A stretch of DNA of 64,000 nt from Mermis nigrescens (taxonomy: Eukaryota > Nematoda > Enoplea > Mermithida > Mermithidae), in the NCBI GenBank assembly GCA_036768485.1, contig JAVLUZ010000411.1, positions 155,564 through 219,563 on the forward strand, given 5' to 3'. Shown piece after piece: positions 24,241-37,579 of this stretch. The notes under the pieces are model-generated. The model worked only from the letters and a program-made list of their open reading frames with translations, was not told where the DNA came from and ran no database searches. How positions within the stretch are numbered: position 1 is the stretch's first letter; every line of letters begins with the position of its first letter. The translations under genes and the position numbers were made by a program.

Positions 24241-25004
24241 TCAAGATTTTGAGCTTAAAAAGATAAAAACGCGAACTTGTTTTCGGATTTGCGACAGATA
24301 TAATTCCTGTTTTGCTTATCTTCAAATAGCGACAAAATTGATTTTTAAGCAAGGAAAATGTAAAAGATTTGGACGCTTAGCACCAGATTTTCATAGTATG
24401 TATGTTTTTTTGCATTCTTTGTCCCACTGTTTTTTGTACGAAACAAATATTCTGAGGCCCAGTACAAAGATTTTTGAAGCCATCTTTGTACAATGTACAA
24501 AGACTTTTTGAGGCAAAGTATTAGTAATTTTATTACTTTTTTGAATATTTTTCAGCAAAATTTTAAAAATTTTCGGCGCTTTGCGCCGAATATCGTTATA
24601 CTCACTCACAATGTACTTTAGCTCCAAGCGCGGGCATTAAATACTGAAAAATCTATCTTTGTATAATTTCAAGTATATTTATACAGACTTGAACATATTT
24701 TACATCTATCTCTACTGTTTTATAAAGATTTTATGCAGAAATAAAAACTATTTGACAACTTTGCACTGTTTTCTGCTGTTTGAAGATAAAACTGACTTTT
24801 TATCGTTGTTGCATTGATTGGCAAAAACTTGCGTTTTTAACGAATTTTTAGATTTTCCTAAATTTATTTATATGATTAATTTCACTTAATTAATCAGTCT
24901 CAGAATCAGACTATTCTGGAAAAGGCCCTGAATCGCATAAGTTCTTTAGTTAAAACAGAGTTATCCTATCTTTCTTTAACACGCTCACTACTGATTAGTT
25001 AACA

Positions 25005-25200
25005 TTATAAATAGGCGCCGGGAGGGTTCCATTGAAACCCCAGAATTAAATTCTTAGGCATATTTTCGTGCCTTCGCACCATCAAACCTTTAAAATCTGG
25101 TTGCTTAGGATATAATTTGGGAGTAATCGCAGGATATGGGTTCCGCCGAGAATCAGAAATGGGTAAATATGGGTTTAGAAGGATCGAATTTTTTACAAAA
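25005..25200 (-). CDS. Orphan C-terminal exon, unknown gene
   Basis: A textbook acceptor (long pyrimidine tract ending TTTTCTCTAAG) is followed by 64 codons and a TAA. The product is Pro/Asn/Tyr-rich, with NPYLPISDSRRNPYPAI early on, MVRRHENMPKN in the middle and GFQWNPPGAYL at the very end. Composition and codon use look genuine, unlike the neighbouring frames. Entry phase needs two bases from an upstream exon, so it is not a simple continuation of the astacin gene (phase 1). I do not recognise the family. Confidence 0.45.
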
Positions 25201-26235
25201 CTTAGAGAAAAGAAAAAGACGAAGAAAAGCGCTAAAAACAAATTTTATTAAATTAAAAATTGTTGATTCTTCCTTATAATATTTCGTATCTTACTGCGAA
25301 ATGCATATTTTTGGTGGTCTGACATTAATACACAAAAATGCTATTTTCTGACAGCATTTCGATAGCAAGTAAGTAGCTATTCGTGTCATATCTGATGCGA
25401 CGATGTATAGGTATCTATAATGTACATCATATATAATCATATCTGACGTAGCTGTAAATTGACCTAAGCGGGAGTAATACCAACATAAGCAGCCTTAAAA
25501 TTTACTTCATCTAAAACTAAGCCTAAACTTTAAAAAGCGAGAAAACACCTCACAGGATTAATCTCAAAAGTGTCTATTCATAAGCACTGTTGAATAGTGA
25601 ACAATAAGGCTCCATAGTTTTCTCAATTAGTCTGATTTTCATATGAAATTTTTTCACGCTTTTTCTTACCTTTTCTATCCGTTTTTTAAAACCCAAACTT
25701 TCGAAACCGATTTTCATGAATTTCTGACGAAAGCAAATTTCTGCAATTTAGCCCCAATGTTTCCCATTTATGCTAGAAAGCTGAAGATAAAAAAACACAA
25801 ACATCAAAGTAGTGATCGACCGGAGCGGCTAAAATGGCCGGAGCCGGAGATCCGGCCGGAGCCGGATTGGACCATGTTGCTCCGGCCGGAGCCGGAGAAA
25901 TATTATTGTCCACATGTGGATAGATCGGACATCTTTGTGACCAAGACCTAGACCATATTGCACATGCATCTCAACTCCATACCAGCTAGTTAGTTATGTA
26001 AAATAGACTACATCAAAAATGGCACGATTATAAGAGTGTGTATGAGGAATAAAACGTGAAAAACATTCATTGATCGTACCCATCTATTTTTAGATAATTT
26101 ATGCAGCAATTTGAGACGCTGTCATCTCCATAGCCTGTCCTAAATAAAGCGTCAATAGGCAACATTTGATGTTAAAGCATGATTGTGTGTGAGCGTATAT
26201 ACATAGGTACGTTATATATACTATACTAAGTTCAG

Positions 26236-26605
26236 CAGTGGCGAATCTAGGATTTTCCTAAGGGGGGACGGTATCCCAAATTTTCCAAAAACAGTCAGAA
26301 ATAGGTCCAAAAATTTGCCCTTGACGCGCGAAATGACGTTTTTTCGGTGTTTTACATTGTATACCCTTACATATAATCACTTTTTACACAATATTTTTTC
26401 TTGAAATTCTAAAATTTTAGACAATTTTGTGCGAAAAAATCATTAAATTTCTTTGGCTTTAACAAGAATCTGGCGCGAAGCGCCGGAAAATTTGTGAAAT
26501 TAAGGCGGATAGACGTCTAGAAGCATGATTTACTGCTTGATTGCCTGTATTTATAGTATTTGATGCGAAACATCGAAATTTTTAATTGAAAATGGAAGAA
26601 AACTA
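26236..26605 (+). repeat. Repeat family B
   Basis: Starts CAGTGGCGAATCTAGGATTT and contains a TGGCGCGAAGCGCC hairpin and GACGTCTAGAAGCATGATTT. An inverted copy lies at 60,150-60,519. Just beyond it, a GGTGGCGGGAAAATTG motif occurs in both orientations (about 26,615 and 26,775). Confidence 0.65.
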
Positions 26606-26880
26606 GGACCTTTTGAACAATTTTCCCGCCACCGTTTTTAGCCGATCCATAATAGCTGCAGTAACGAAACTTTACGTACAACTAGCTTATGACATCTTGT
26701 CTTTACAGCTGCAAAATAATATAATATATTGTATGAAATAATACATACTGTATCTTTATTCCGTCTCTCAAAAAACGGTGGCGGGAAAATTGTTCAAAAG
26801 ATCCGAAAATTATGCAAAAATAGTTGTTTCTAAGGTCAAAATTGTTTTGAAACCTACATGACCAGAAAATGGCTTCCTGG

Positions 26881-27328
26881 CAGTGATTTTTTTGTACAAG
26901 GTCCGTTTGTACATGTACAAAGATGGTCCCTAAGAGCCTTTGTACATTTTGTACACACAAATTTTTGGGTACTATAATATGGTACAGTAGCGATTTTAGT
27001 GTGGCAAAAACAGAGTTGTTCGACCTTTGGTAGTGTATTTTAGCTGATTTCTGGGTTTCTGAGGGCAAAAAGCAGTAATAATCGTCTCAAAACGGCGCGA
27101 AGCGCCGAAAAATTTGAAATTTTTCCTTTCGAAACGCAATTTCTGACATTAAAAGGATATATAGAACACACAATTACTCGTTTCGGCGCGAATCGCCGAA
27201 AATTTTTGCAAATTTCAAACCTTTTTTGCAGTTATTGTCCTCCCAAAAATCTTTGTACATGTACAAAGACGCTTCCCAAAAGTCTTTGTACAGCAGGAAA
27301 AATCTTTGTCGAATACAAAAAAACTGTG
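26881..27328 (-). mobile_element. Family A MITE, tandem copy a
   Basis: CAGTGATTTTTTTGTAC to TACAAAAAAACTGTG. Flanked by CTTCCTGG on both sides (26,873-26,880 and 27,329-27,336), a perfect 8-bp duplication. Confidence 0.85.
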
Positions 27329-27336
27329 CTTCCTGG

Positions 27337-27781
27337 CAGTGTTTTTTCGTACAAGGTCCGGTTGTACAGGTACTAAGATGGTCCCTAAAAGTCTTCGTAC
27401 ATTTTGTACACAAAAATTTTTGGGTACTAAGATACAGTACGGTTGCGACTTTAGTGTGGTAAAAATAATTGTTCGACTTTTGGTAGTGTATTTTAGTTAA
27501 TTCCTGGGTTCATGAGGGCAAAACTCATTAAGAATCGTCTTAAAACGGCGCGAAGCGCCGAAAAAGTTTGTCATTTTTCCTTTCGAAATGCGATTTCTGC
27601 TATTATAGAAATATATAGGACACACAATTACTCATTTCGGCGCGAAGCGCCATAAATTTGCGAATTTTAGACTTTTTAGCAGTTTTTGTCTTCCCAAAAA
27701 TCTTTGTACATGTACAAAGACGGTCCCGAAAAAGTCTTTTTACATCAGGAAAAATCTTTGCCGACTACAAAAAAAACTGTG
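27337..27781 (-). mobile_element. Family A MITE, tandem copy b
   Basis: Starts immediately after the right-hand CTTCCTGG of copy a, in the same orientation, and is followed by CTTCCGGG. The three octamers separate two head-to-tail copies. Contains two CGGCGCGAAGCGCC-type hairpins. Confidence 0.85.
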
Positions 27782-29188
27782 CTTCCGGGTCGCCAAGAAG
27801 TAAATAAATGTCATCAATAGGTATCATCCGGCGCGCGCCGGAAAAATTTGAGAAATTATGGTCACTGACGACCAAAAATCATTGCAAATTGCATATCCGT
27901 TCTTTATCTCGCCAAATATTTTTGGCCAAGGGGAGAGGCGGCCGCCCCCGCTTCCTTAAATCCGCCCCTCATGTTCATTGAGCCGCGAATATGACGTATA
28001 GAATGGACAGCAACATTATCTGGAAAATCAGTACAGCATGTTCAGTGCAGGCCAGCCTGCATCTTATGCTACTCTGTGAGTTTCAGTGTTAACAGGAATT
28101 TACTGCAGCGATTTTGACAGCGATTGCATAAATCGATCATTAGAGCAATTTTCTTTCCTCCTAAAAATGAATATTTTACGATTGTGGTGGTGATAAACAC
28201 TTTATTTAGTTCTATTTCCTTTTCTGCTATTGTATTGTGCTCCGACTAAATTTAGTAAGCATAATTTCAGCGATTAATACGTTCGGTCACTATGCAAAAA
28301 AAGACAAAAATTCTCCGGCCTCCGGCCGATTTTTGGATGTCCTCCGGCCGGAGCACCGGGTGGGAAAAAATGGCCGGATTTGTCGGAGGCCGGAGCCGGA
28401 TCTCCGGTCGATCACTACATCAAAGTTCAGGAAAGCATGGTTAACTCCGTTTCATTTAACTTTGCGGTTTCCTCCTGAATTTAATCAGCATAAATCAGGC
28501 CACCGTTTTTACAATTAGGGTTTTGTGAACCAGAATTTCGAAATGTGGAAAAAAATTTGGACTTGGTTCACATTGTGGCAAATTTTTTAATACAAAAAAG
28601 CGTTATACGAAGTTACAGGAATTTTTAATTATTGATGATCGCGACGCGCCGCGCAGATTTATTGTAATTTTTTCTTTAAAGATGCTTGACTATAATGAAA
28701 ATCTATATTACCTGCACAGATTTACCTATAGCTGGCCTACATCTAGAGCTAAAATTTGCACAGAACTTGCAAAAAGTTAAGATTTTTGACCTTTCGCGAT
28801 AACTATGGATCAATTGTCTAAAAACGCCCAACTTTCCGGCTCTTCGCACACGGTTTTGGAGCCATTGCATCGAACTCAAGGCTGGTAATCTTAACGAAGT
28901 GTACTTACCTACGTCCCTACTAAACCTTGGTAACATAATTTTCCAAAGTCAGTCCAGAGTTGAGAGAGGGTGAAATCCCAAAATGGGGGACCAGTAAATC
29001 AAGTGGTGTATTATTATTAGCCGACACTATTTTTTGTACGAGCTTCTTTGTGCATGTACAAAGATCTCCGAAGAGGTCTTAGTGTGAGCGAACAAATTTT
29101 TGTAGATATATTATATAAATATATTTTTAAACATACATATTTTTACACACTACCAGTGTGTGACCTGCGACCAATATGCAGTCCTAAA

Positions 29189-29825
<637 letters not shown>

Positions 29826-31741
29826 GTCCCAAATGTGATAATTTGGCCTGAATTTAGTTGATAATATTAGTTCGGCGCGGAGCGCCAAAATTTTCATGAG
29901 CTTTTGATGGAATTTACACATAAAACTCGACTGAGAAAGCTAAAACAACTTGTACCACAAAATCAGAAATATTACAGAAATTGTAATATGCCAATTAAAT
30001 CTTGTGATAAGCACCACTGCGCTTATAAATTCAATGCAGCATCAAGATAAATTAGTCAATTTAATCTTTGAACGGCAAAAAGTGCAAAATTGTTAGATAG
30101 TACTTATTTTTGCATAAAATTTTCAAAAACAGTAGAAATATATACAAAAGATATTTGAATCTGCATAAAGATTCCTAGATTACTCAAACATTGATTTAAG
30201 CGTGTATAATGCCCCTGCTTGAATCTAAATACAATATATTACCGATATTTTGCGCGAAGAGCCGGAAATTTTTTGAAATTTCCTAAAAAATACTGAAAAA
30301 CTTTAAAATTAATATAAATTTGCTCCAGAAAGTATTTTAACACTGTATGAAAATGGCTCCAAAAATAAATGCACGAGTCGAAATCGATTTAGGGCGAAAA
30401 CCTGCATTTTTTGGCCATTTTTAGGTGATTTTGCACTTTACGGTCAAAAATTGGTTGCCATTCACCCTTCTCCCCTAAAAATGGCCGAAAACCATACGTG
30501 TAAAAGGGGGCTTTGGGAATTCCCCACCAATGATTGGACGTCCTCTCCACACCCCCAACGTCAGGAAATTTTGACCCACCCTCCCCATTTTTGGCAAAAA
30601 CTTGCGCTTTTTGGCTATTTTTAAATGCTTTTGCCACTTTTGGCCAAAAATCGGAGCCGTTTAGTCCCCCCCCAAGAATGGCCGAGAAATATACATGTCA
30701 CAGGAGGTTTGGGCCATCCACCACCCACGCTTCTAGGCCCCGAACCCCTCCGAAGTCAGAAAATTTTTGACCACCCTCCTGATTTTTGGTGAAAAATTGC
30801 GCTTTTTTGGCTTTTTTTAGGTGTTTTTGCCATTTTTAACCTGAAATTGGAGTCGCTTACACCCCTCCTTCTAAAAATGGCCAGGGACCCCTAGCCGAAA
30901 TTTCCAGCCGTTACATGTATGCCGAAGACCCCTCCTAAAATTTTTAGCGGTTACATGCATGTTTTATAGTGATACTTTGTCTATTTACTCTTGCTTACAT
31001 TCAAAAATACTGTATCACTTCATGAAATTCTAATAGTTAGGTGCACTTTTGACATACTAAAAATTAAGCTAAAACAATTCAAAAGGATTTCACCAAAAAT
31101 CGTCTGACAGTGACTTGAGTCTTGGACCCTGAGGGAGGAGGGGTAATACCCTCTTACCCCCTATGGGAATGTGTGCTTGGTAAATTTCTACATTGTTTGC
31201 TCCGGAATTATGAATTTCTGTTCTGCATGCCTTTATATATACATATATATTGTACACAATTTAGATTAAACGGCAAAAACATTCAAATTTTCGGCGCTTG
31301 GCGCCAGTTGTATTAACTTCTTAAAGCTAGCATTAATTGCTTAAACACGTCAAGTGTTTTGGTACTGTCCTTACCGATATCTAGGAAATTGAATGTTCTC
31401 ATTGTTTTTGAAAACTATGGACTGACCTAATTGTTCTGTGATAGTTTTCCAATTTTGTTACCTTTATCTATGGGTGTAATTTCAGAATAATTTTAGACGG
31501 TGAGATTGTGGGAATGACATTTTTATAGCGTCTCGCCCCAACTGAATTTCTGATACATTAGCTACTAAAATAGCCGCGAATTCGACTTTAAAACGGTAAA
31601 AACTTCAAAATTTTCTGGCGCGCCGCTCTACACTAATAAACTATTGTACCTAGTCCGATAGGACTCCAGAAATCGGCTAAATTGTACTAGTAGTGAAGGT
31701 ACGAAAACGCAGTATTATGAGAATATTACTGATCGTTATAT

Positions 31742-32190
31742 TCAGGCCCGTATCCAAGAGGGATAGGTAGGCACGTGCCCCCTCCTCTCCCCCGAAATTG
31801 AATGTGAGAATGATTTTTCCTTTACTCCCCATTTTGCTTTTTTTTAATCAAAAATCGTAGCGCCCAATTTTCCAATTTCAATTAGAGTCTATTTAGTCCC
31901 GAGCGCGCGATTTAAACACTCTATTATTAGTCTTTATATAACCTAAAGCGTATTTTGCATCTGTATGTCTTCTGTTCTTCCCAATTTTTGAGCAAAAATG
32001 AGATTTGCTCCAGAAGCAAGAATGACAGCAATTGTTTTGGCGACAATCATGAATTTGCTGATTAACTTTATTTTTAGGTGAATTCAGAACCGTGAATCGG
32101 CTGATTTTGAAAAATTTCAACGTTACGACTCAAGATAGGAGTGCTGTTTCATAAGAAATTTTCGGGGCTCTACCCCGGACCACGCTGGGG
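31742..32190 (+). repeat. Repeat family G, copy 1
   Basis: Begins CAGGCCCGTATCCAAGAGGG, contains GCGCGCGATTTAAACAC and a TTTTGCATCTGTAT motif, and ends near GGGGCTCTACCCCGG. Colinear with 37,095-37,545; pieces also at 50,460-50,530 and 61,680-61,920. Confidence 0.6.
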
Positions 32191-33816
32191 GCGCTTGAGC
32201 GCGCCATCCCACATAGACGTCGTAGCCAAAATTTTCGTCAGGAGCAAGGATTCCCAAAAAATTTTCTATCTAAAAACCCATAAAAACGAGTGGTGACTGT
32301 TAAATAACGTGTTTTTTGGCTTTCCGCATCGTCCTGCGCTATTAGAGCAATAAAAGATTTTTAAAATTTTTTCACGTTTTTGACCGAAAAATGTTTAAAA
32401 TGCGCGCGAAGCTCTAATATTTTTGACTTTTCTTACAATAAAACGATAGAAACTGCCAGAAGATATAAGAAATCGGCACGAAGTGCCGAATTTTTCGATT
32501 TTACGTCGTAGGACAGCATCATACACCACACTGCTCAGTTATTGAAGATGATCTAAATTTTCCACCAGACCCCCTCAGCCCTATAAAAGATGGTTTCCAT
32601 TAGATTCTCTTCGTTTAAGGTAGGTAGCAAAATTTGCGAACCGAAATTCAACCTTTGGTTCGCCTTATGTTTTTACAAATTTTGGTCGGGGTCCCCCAAA
32701 ACAAAATCCTGGCTTACGGGCCTAATTATATTCATTGCAGCACAGTAAATTTACTAGTAAGAAATGTTCAGACTTATTTTGGGCACCGCAAATTTCAAGT
32801 AGGACGGACTTCCAACAAAAACGTTGGTAAAATACGTCAAAAAAATTTAAAAAAAGGATAAAAACATTACAAAAAACGAGCGCCTATTTTTAAACGTGAC
32901 CCCTCAAAAATGTGAACCAAAATCTGAAATGTGGAAAAAATGGCACATACACAGAATTGTAACTGTTGTTGTGCAAAGTATATATAGTCGCAACAGTTAT
33001 TGATTTTTTATTCTTGATTTCCCTTAGGCTAAGGCTCAGATTTATGTGGGTGATAGTGCTCCCACTTAGGTCGGTATCGCGAAATTCTTCAAGATTTCTT
33101 GCATTTATCATTTTTACCAAAAACCCTGTTTTACTGTGTTTTAAGTTTAAATCATTAATTTGGATGATGAAAAAGGCGCGGAAATCCGTTTAAAATTTTT
33201 AAAAACTCTAAAAAATCATCTTTTCGCATGTTTTTCTCTTATTTTTCAACATTCAATTAAAGATTTTTACATAAAACACGATTCGAACAGCATTTTTACA
33301 TTACCTGAATTTTAAAAGTTACAACCATTTAAAGATTCAAACGGCGGAATTCAGAATAAGATGTAACCAATTTATGTCAACCTTAGCATCTATACATCGA
33401 CCTAAACGGGAGCGACCAAGACCTAAGCAGATTAAACACCTTCTCAGATATGCTAAGCTTAAGCATAAGCGAGATACCTATAACCAGAAACTTGAATTTT
33501 CATATACATAATCAAGTAAAATAACAAAAAAAACATGCAGAGAATATAAAAATTTTTTTAAAGTTTTTAAAAATTTTATACATCTTTCTGCGCCTTTAAT
33601 TCATCATCCGAGTTAAAAATTAAAACTAAAAACATGGTAGAAACGAGGTTTTTGGCCGAAAATCAAAACTGTGACCCCCTAAATCGTGCCTGGTATCGCT
33701 CCTGCTTAGGTCGGTAACACTCCCGCTTAGATCGAGATACAGGCATTAGTTTGTCTGATGACGTCATAATAGTTACTATTCTGTACAAGAACGAAAAAAT
33801 TTGGGTAAGTAGTAAT
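32191..33816. other. No gene recognised
   Basis: AT-rich sequence with a CGGCACGAAGTGCCG hairpin at 32,475 and a stretch near 33,400-33,480 and 33,690-33,740 with repeated GACCTAAGCGGGAG-like words also seen near 25,460. No convincing exon. Confidence 0.4.
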
Positions 33817-34111
33817 CATACATGATCTTGGGGGAAGGGGGTATTTGGGGGTGGGTTTCACCCCCCGCAGAATCATTTTTCACCCCCGCAAAAAAATTTT
33901 CACCCCCCCGAGAATTGGCGATTTTTCAAAAGTTTCCTAAACTTACCTGAAAATTGGTATAAAAATGTCTTTTTAAGGGTTTTTGGCTATCTATTTGCTC
34001 AAAATCGCCAAATTTTCGGCGCTTCACGCATATATTCATGTTTTAAGCGATATATTGGTCAATTTATTCGACTTTTTTCGAAATTTTTTTCATGATTTCA
34101 TGCTCTAGAAG
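33817..34111 (+). repeat. Repeat family F, left part split by a hAT insertion
   Basis: Starts CATACATGATCTTGGGGGA and is cut at TCTAGAAG by the element at 34,112. It resumes after the duplicated TCTAGAAG at 36,812. Confidence 0.7.
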
Positions 34112-34689
34112 TAGTGATCGACCGGGGCCCCGGCCCCGGCAATCCCCGGCCATTTTTAAGGCATCCCCGGCCCCGGCCGGGGCAAGGTCAAAAAATGGCC
34201 GGGGCCGGGAAAAATTTAGTGTAATTCGTATTTTGTACAGGCTGTGATACTGGCACTTATTTATCAATGAGCAAGTGTTAATTTTGAGAACTGTACTCAT
34301 TAGACCATATGTATACTTACTTAGTCCTTGTTATAACTTTGCTACTGTGTATAAATTAGCTTTTACTGAATAAATGTTTAGGAAAATCTGCATGTTTTCG
34401 ATTCCTCCACTTAACTTATTTAAACTAAATGCTACTTTTAACTCATTCATTCATAGCTATGGCTAAAAGATTTAGAGTTGACAAATACGTTCTATTTCTA
34501 GTTGGAAATTGTACGTTTTCAACAAACTATTTTTACAAAAAACACTTTTACATTTAATTGAATGGGAACCGCGTGCTACAAAACGCGTTTCTTGTGTAAT
34601 AGTTATAAGGACGGAGGTTAATTATAGGCGAATGTAAACTATGCTGCAGAATCGCATCCGATCCAATAAACTAAATATGTCTCAAATAG

Positions 34690-36455
34690 TTTCCTAAGGT
34701 CCAGAGTTGAAGGAGGGATGAAATCCCAAATTGGAGGACCAGAAAATTGAGTGGTGGACTATTATTAGCCGACTCTATTTTGTTGTGCGAGCTTCTTGTG
34801 CTTGTACAAAGATCTCCGAAAAGGTCTTTGTATGAGCTAACAAATTTTTGTAGCTATATTATATAAATATATTTTTAAACATAACTATTTTCGCATACTA
34901 TCAGTATGTGACAGTGTTTTTTTGTACAATGTACCTTTGTATATACATGAACAAAGATGGTACCCAAATGTCTTTGTAGATTTTGTACCAGTGTTTTTTT
35001 GTACACGGTCCGTTTGTGCATGTACAAAGATGGTCCCCAAAAGTCTTTGTACATTTTGTACACACAAATTTTTGGTTACTATAATATGGTACAGTAGCGA
35101 TTTTAGTGTGGTAAAACAGGGTCTCTTGACTTTTGATTGTATATTTTAGCTAATTTCTGGGTTTCTAACACCGAAAATTACTAAAATTGTCTCAAAACGG
35201 CACGAAGCGCCTAGAAATTTGACATTTTTCTATTCTAAATACAAATTTTGCCATTTTAAAGATATATAGGACAGACAATTTTTCATATCGGAGCGAAGCG
35301 CCGGAAAAATTTTGGAATTTTGCACCTTTTTACAGTTTTTATCTTCCCAAGAATCTTTGTACATGTACAAAGATAGTCCTGAAAAGTCTTTGTACATCGA
35401 GAAAAATCTTTGGCAAATACAAAAAAACACTGTTTTGTACATGCAAGTTTTTGTATACTTTAATATGGTACAGTAACGATTTCAGTGTGGTAGAACATAG
35501 TTTTTCGACCTTTAGTAGTGTATTTGGCTAATTTTTGGGTTTCTGAATATTTTACATTTTTCCATTTTTCCATTCTAAGCGCAGTGTTGCTTATTACAAG
35601 ATTTAAGTCGCATATTACAATTTTTGTAATATTTCTGATTTTATAGTACAAGTTGTTTTAGCTTTCTCAGTCGAGTTTTATGGGTGAATTCCATCAGAAG
35701 CTCATAAAAATTTCGGCACTTCGCGCCCAACTAATATTATCAACTAAATTCAGGCCGAATTATCACATTTAGAAGCACAGTCTTTTTGTATTCGGCGAAG
35801 ATTTTTGCTGATGTACAAAGACGTTTCAGGACCGCCTTTGTACATGTACAAAGATTATTGAAGAACAAAAACTGTAAAAAGGTGTAGAATTCCTTATTGC
35901 AAATTCTACCATTTTAAAGATTTTCAGGGGGGTAAGCGGCTGCAAAAATGGAGCCGCTTACCCCCTTCCCCTGAAAATGGCCGAGAAATATACATGTGAC
36001 AGGGAGTTTGGGCCATTCCCCATCCACGCTCTGAAGCCCCGAACTTCCTTGAGAGTCAGGAAATATTTGACCACCCTCCCCCATTATTTGGCGAAAACCT
36101 GCGCTTTTTTGGCTATTTTTATGTGTTTTTACCATTTTTGATCTAGTCGCTAACCCCCTCCTAAAAATGGCGAGGGACCCCTACCCTAGATTTCCAGCCG
36201 TTACATGTATACTGAGAGACCCTCACAAAATTTTAAGCGATTACATGCATGTTTTATAGTGATAGTTTATCTATTTACTCTAGCTCACATTCTAAAATAA
36301 TGTATCACTTAGTGAAATTCTAATAGTTAGGTACACTTTTGCCATACTGAAAATTAAGTTCAAAAAATTCGAAAGGTTTTCACCAAAAATCGTCTGACAG
36401 TGACTTGTGTCTTGGACCCTGAGGAGGTAATACCCCTTCCCCCTTATGGGAATGT
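34690..36455. repeat. Long direct repeat, copy 2
   Basis: Interior of the hAT-like element, colinear with 28,930-31,170. Differences include the nested MITE at 34,989 and the absence of the (AT)n expansion. Confidence 0.65.
34989..35432 (-). mobile_element. Family A MITE nested in an older family A copy
   Basis: CAGTGTTTTTTTGTACACGG to CAAAAAAACACTG. Perfect 8-bp duplication TTTTGTAC on both sides (34,981-34,988 and 35,433-35,440). The surrounding sequence (from CAGTG at 34,912, resuming at 35,441 with GCAAGTTTTTGTATAC) is itself family A. Confidence 0.85.
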
Positions 36456-36458
36456 GTG

Positions 36459-36602
36459 ATGTCTCATTTATTACATCCAATACCTATTGCATCCAATCGC
36501 TACAGCACCAGTAGCAGTAGCGAAGATTTAAATGATATAGAGTGTGCTAAACGCAGCAACATAGACTTTATTGATGATTCAAACAATGAAACACTGGACT
36601 AA
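36459..36602 (+). CDS. Short acidic/Ser reading frame inside hAT element
   Basis: 48 codons from an ATG: MSHLLHPIPIASNRYSTSSS, then an acidic segment ending NNETLD and TAA. Position near the right end and the Ser/acidic composition would fit a degraded transposase or a linker before a hAT dimerisation domain, but no diagnostic motif remains. It may be chance. Confidence 0.2.
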   Translation: MSHLLHPIPIASNRYSTSSSSEDLNDIECAKRSNIDFIDDSNNETLD

Positions 36603-36819
36603 ATTTGTTTCTTGTGACATAAATAGTAATAAAACTTGATATGAAAAGGCGCACCTAACTTTGCGCTTGCCATTTACTACTGAATGGAGCAGTCGCTCAT
36701 TATTTCCTTGTCTTACCCCGGCCAGCCCCGGCCCCGGCCGGGGCCGAGGATTTATTTTCAGCCCCGGTACCGCCCCGGCCCCGGCCAAAAAGTCGCCCCG
36801 GTCGATCACTATCTAGAAG

Positions 36820-36935
36820 GATAGAGTATTGTCAGAAACGCCAAAAAACGATGTTTTTTAACGCGTACCGGCCATTTTTGGGCCCAAAAAAGGCACTTTA
36901 GGTTTTCACCCCCAGAATTCCCATACTGTGCATGT
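36820..36935 (+). repeat. Repeat family F, right part
   Basis: Continues the copy begun at 33,817 after the hAT insertion: GATGTTTTTTAACGCGTACC and GTGCATGTATGG as at 6,140-6,237. Confidence 0.65.
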
Positions 36936-37094
36936 ATGGTAGTAATGGTTAGTATTGTGAACCAAATCGCTAGGAAAAAACGGTAAATCAGGCTGGATTC
37001 AGTAATGCGGCTTAACAATGGCAAGGGTCTCATCATAAGTCGATAACATCACAACTATGGCGTCAGTTTAAAGCACTTTTATACTTAGGCGCAC

Positions 37095-37545
37095 TCAGGC
37101 GTGTATCCAGGGGGGATAGGGGGGACATGTCCCCCAAATAAAATGTGTAATTAATTTCTCCTTCATTCTCCCCTTTGCTTTTCAGCGAAAAATCGCAAAA
37201 AAATTCGCACTTCGCGCCGAATTTTAAAAATTATAATTGCAATCTATTCAGTCCCAAGCGCGCGATTTAAACACACTATTTTTAGTCTTTAAACAATCTA
37301 AAATGTATTTTGCATCTGTATTTTTTCTTTTCTTCACAAGTTTTATACAGAAAATGAGATTTGTTCAAGAAACAAGAATAACAGCAATTTTTTGGCGATG
37401 ATTATGGATTGGCTGATGAACTTTGACAATTTTAGGGTGAATTCACAGCCGTGATTCGACTGATTTTGCTAAAAATTCAACTTTACGATTCAAAATTGAA
37501 GTGCTCTTTTTAAAAAATTTTACGGGGCACTGCCCCGACCCCCGG
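37095..37545 (+). repeat. Repeat family G, copy 2
   Basis: Starts GGCGTGTATCCAGGGGGG, shares the GCGCGCGATTTAAACAC core with 31,742-32,190 and ends GGGGCACTGCCCCGACC. Confidence 0.6.
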
Positions 37546-37579
37546 TAGGGGAGAATTCTTACCACATTTTTCTTTTTCT

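Larger units (their letters stand above)
25810..28417. mobile_element. hAT-like element, 2.6 kb
   Basis: Ends TAGTGATCGACCGGAG and, inverted, CTCCGGTCGATCACTA, with CCGGAG hexamer arrays just inside both ends. Flanked by a perfect 8-bp duplication CATCAAAG (25,802-25,809 and 28,418-28,425). The interior is non-coding and carries a family B repeat and two tandem family A MITEs. It uses the same end sequence as the element at 34,112, so both were probably moved by the same transposase, not found in this window. Confidence 0.85.
34112..36811. mobile_element. hAT-like element, 2.7 kb
   Basis: Ends TAGTGATCGACCGGGG and, inverted, CCCCGGTCGATCACTA, with GGCCCC/CCGGGG hexamer arrays inside both ends. 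Flanked by a perfect 8-bp duplication TCTAGAAG (34,104-34,111 and 36,812-36,819), interrupting a family F repeat whose two halves match the uninterrupted copy at 5,851. The interior contains nested family A MITEs and a short reading frame near the right end (36,459). Confidence 0.9.
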
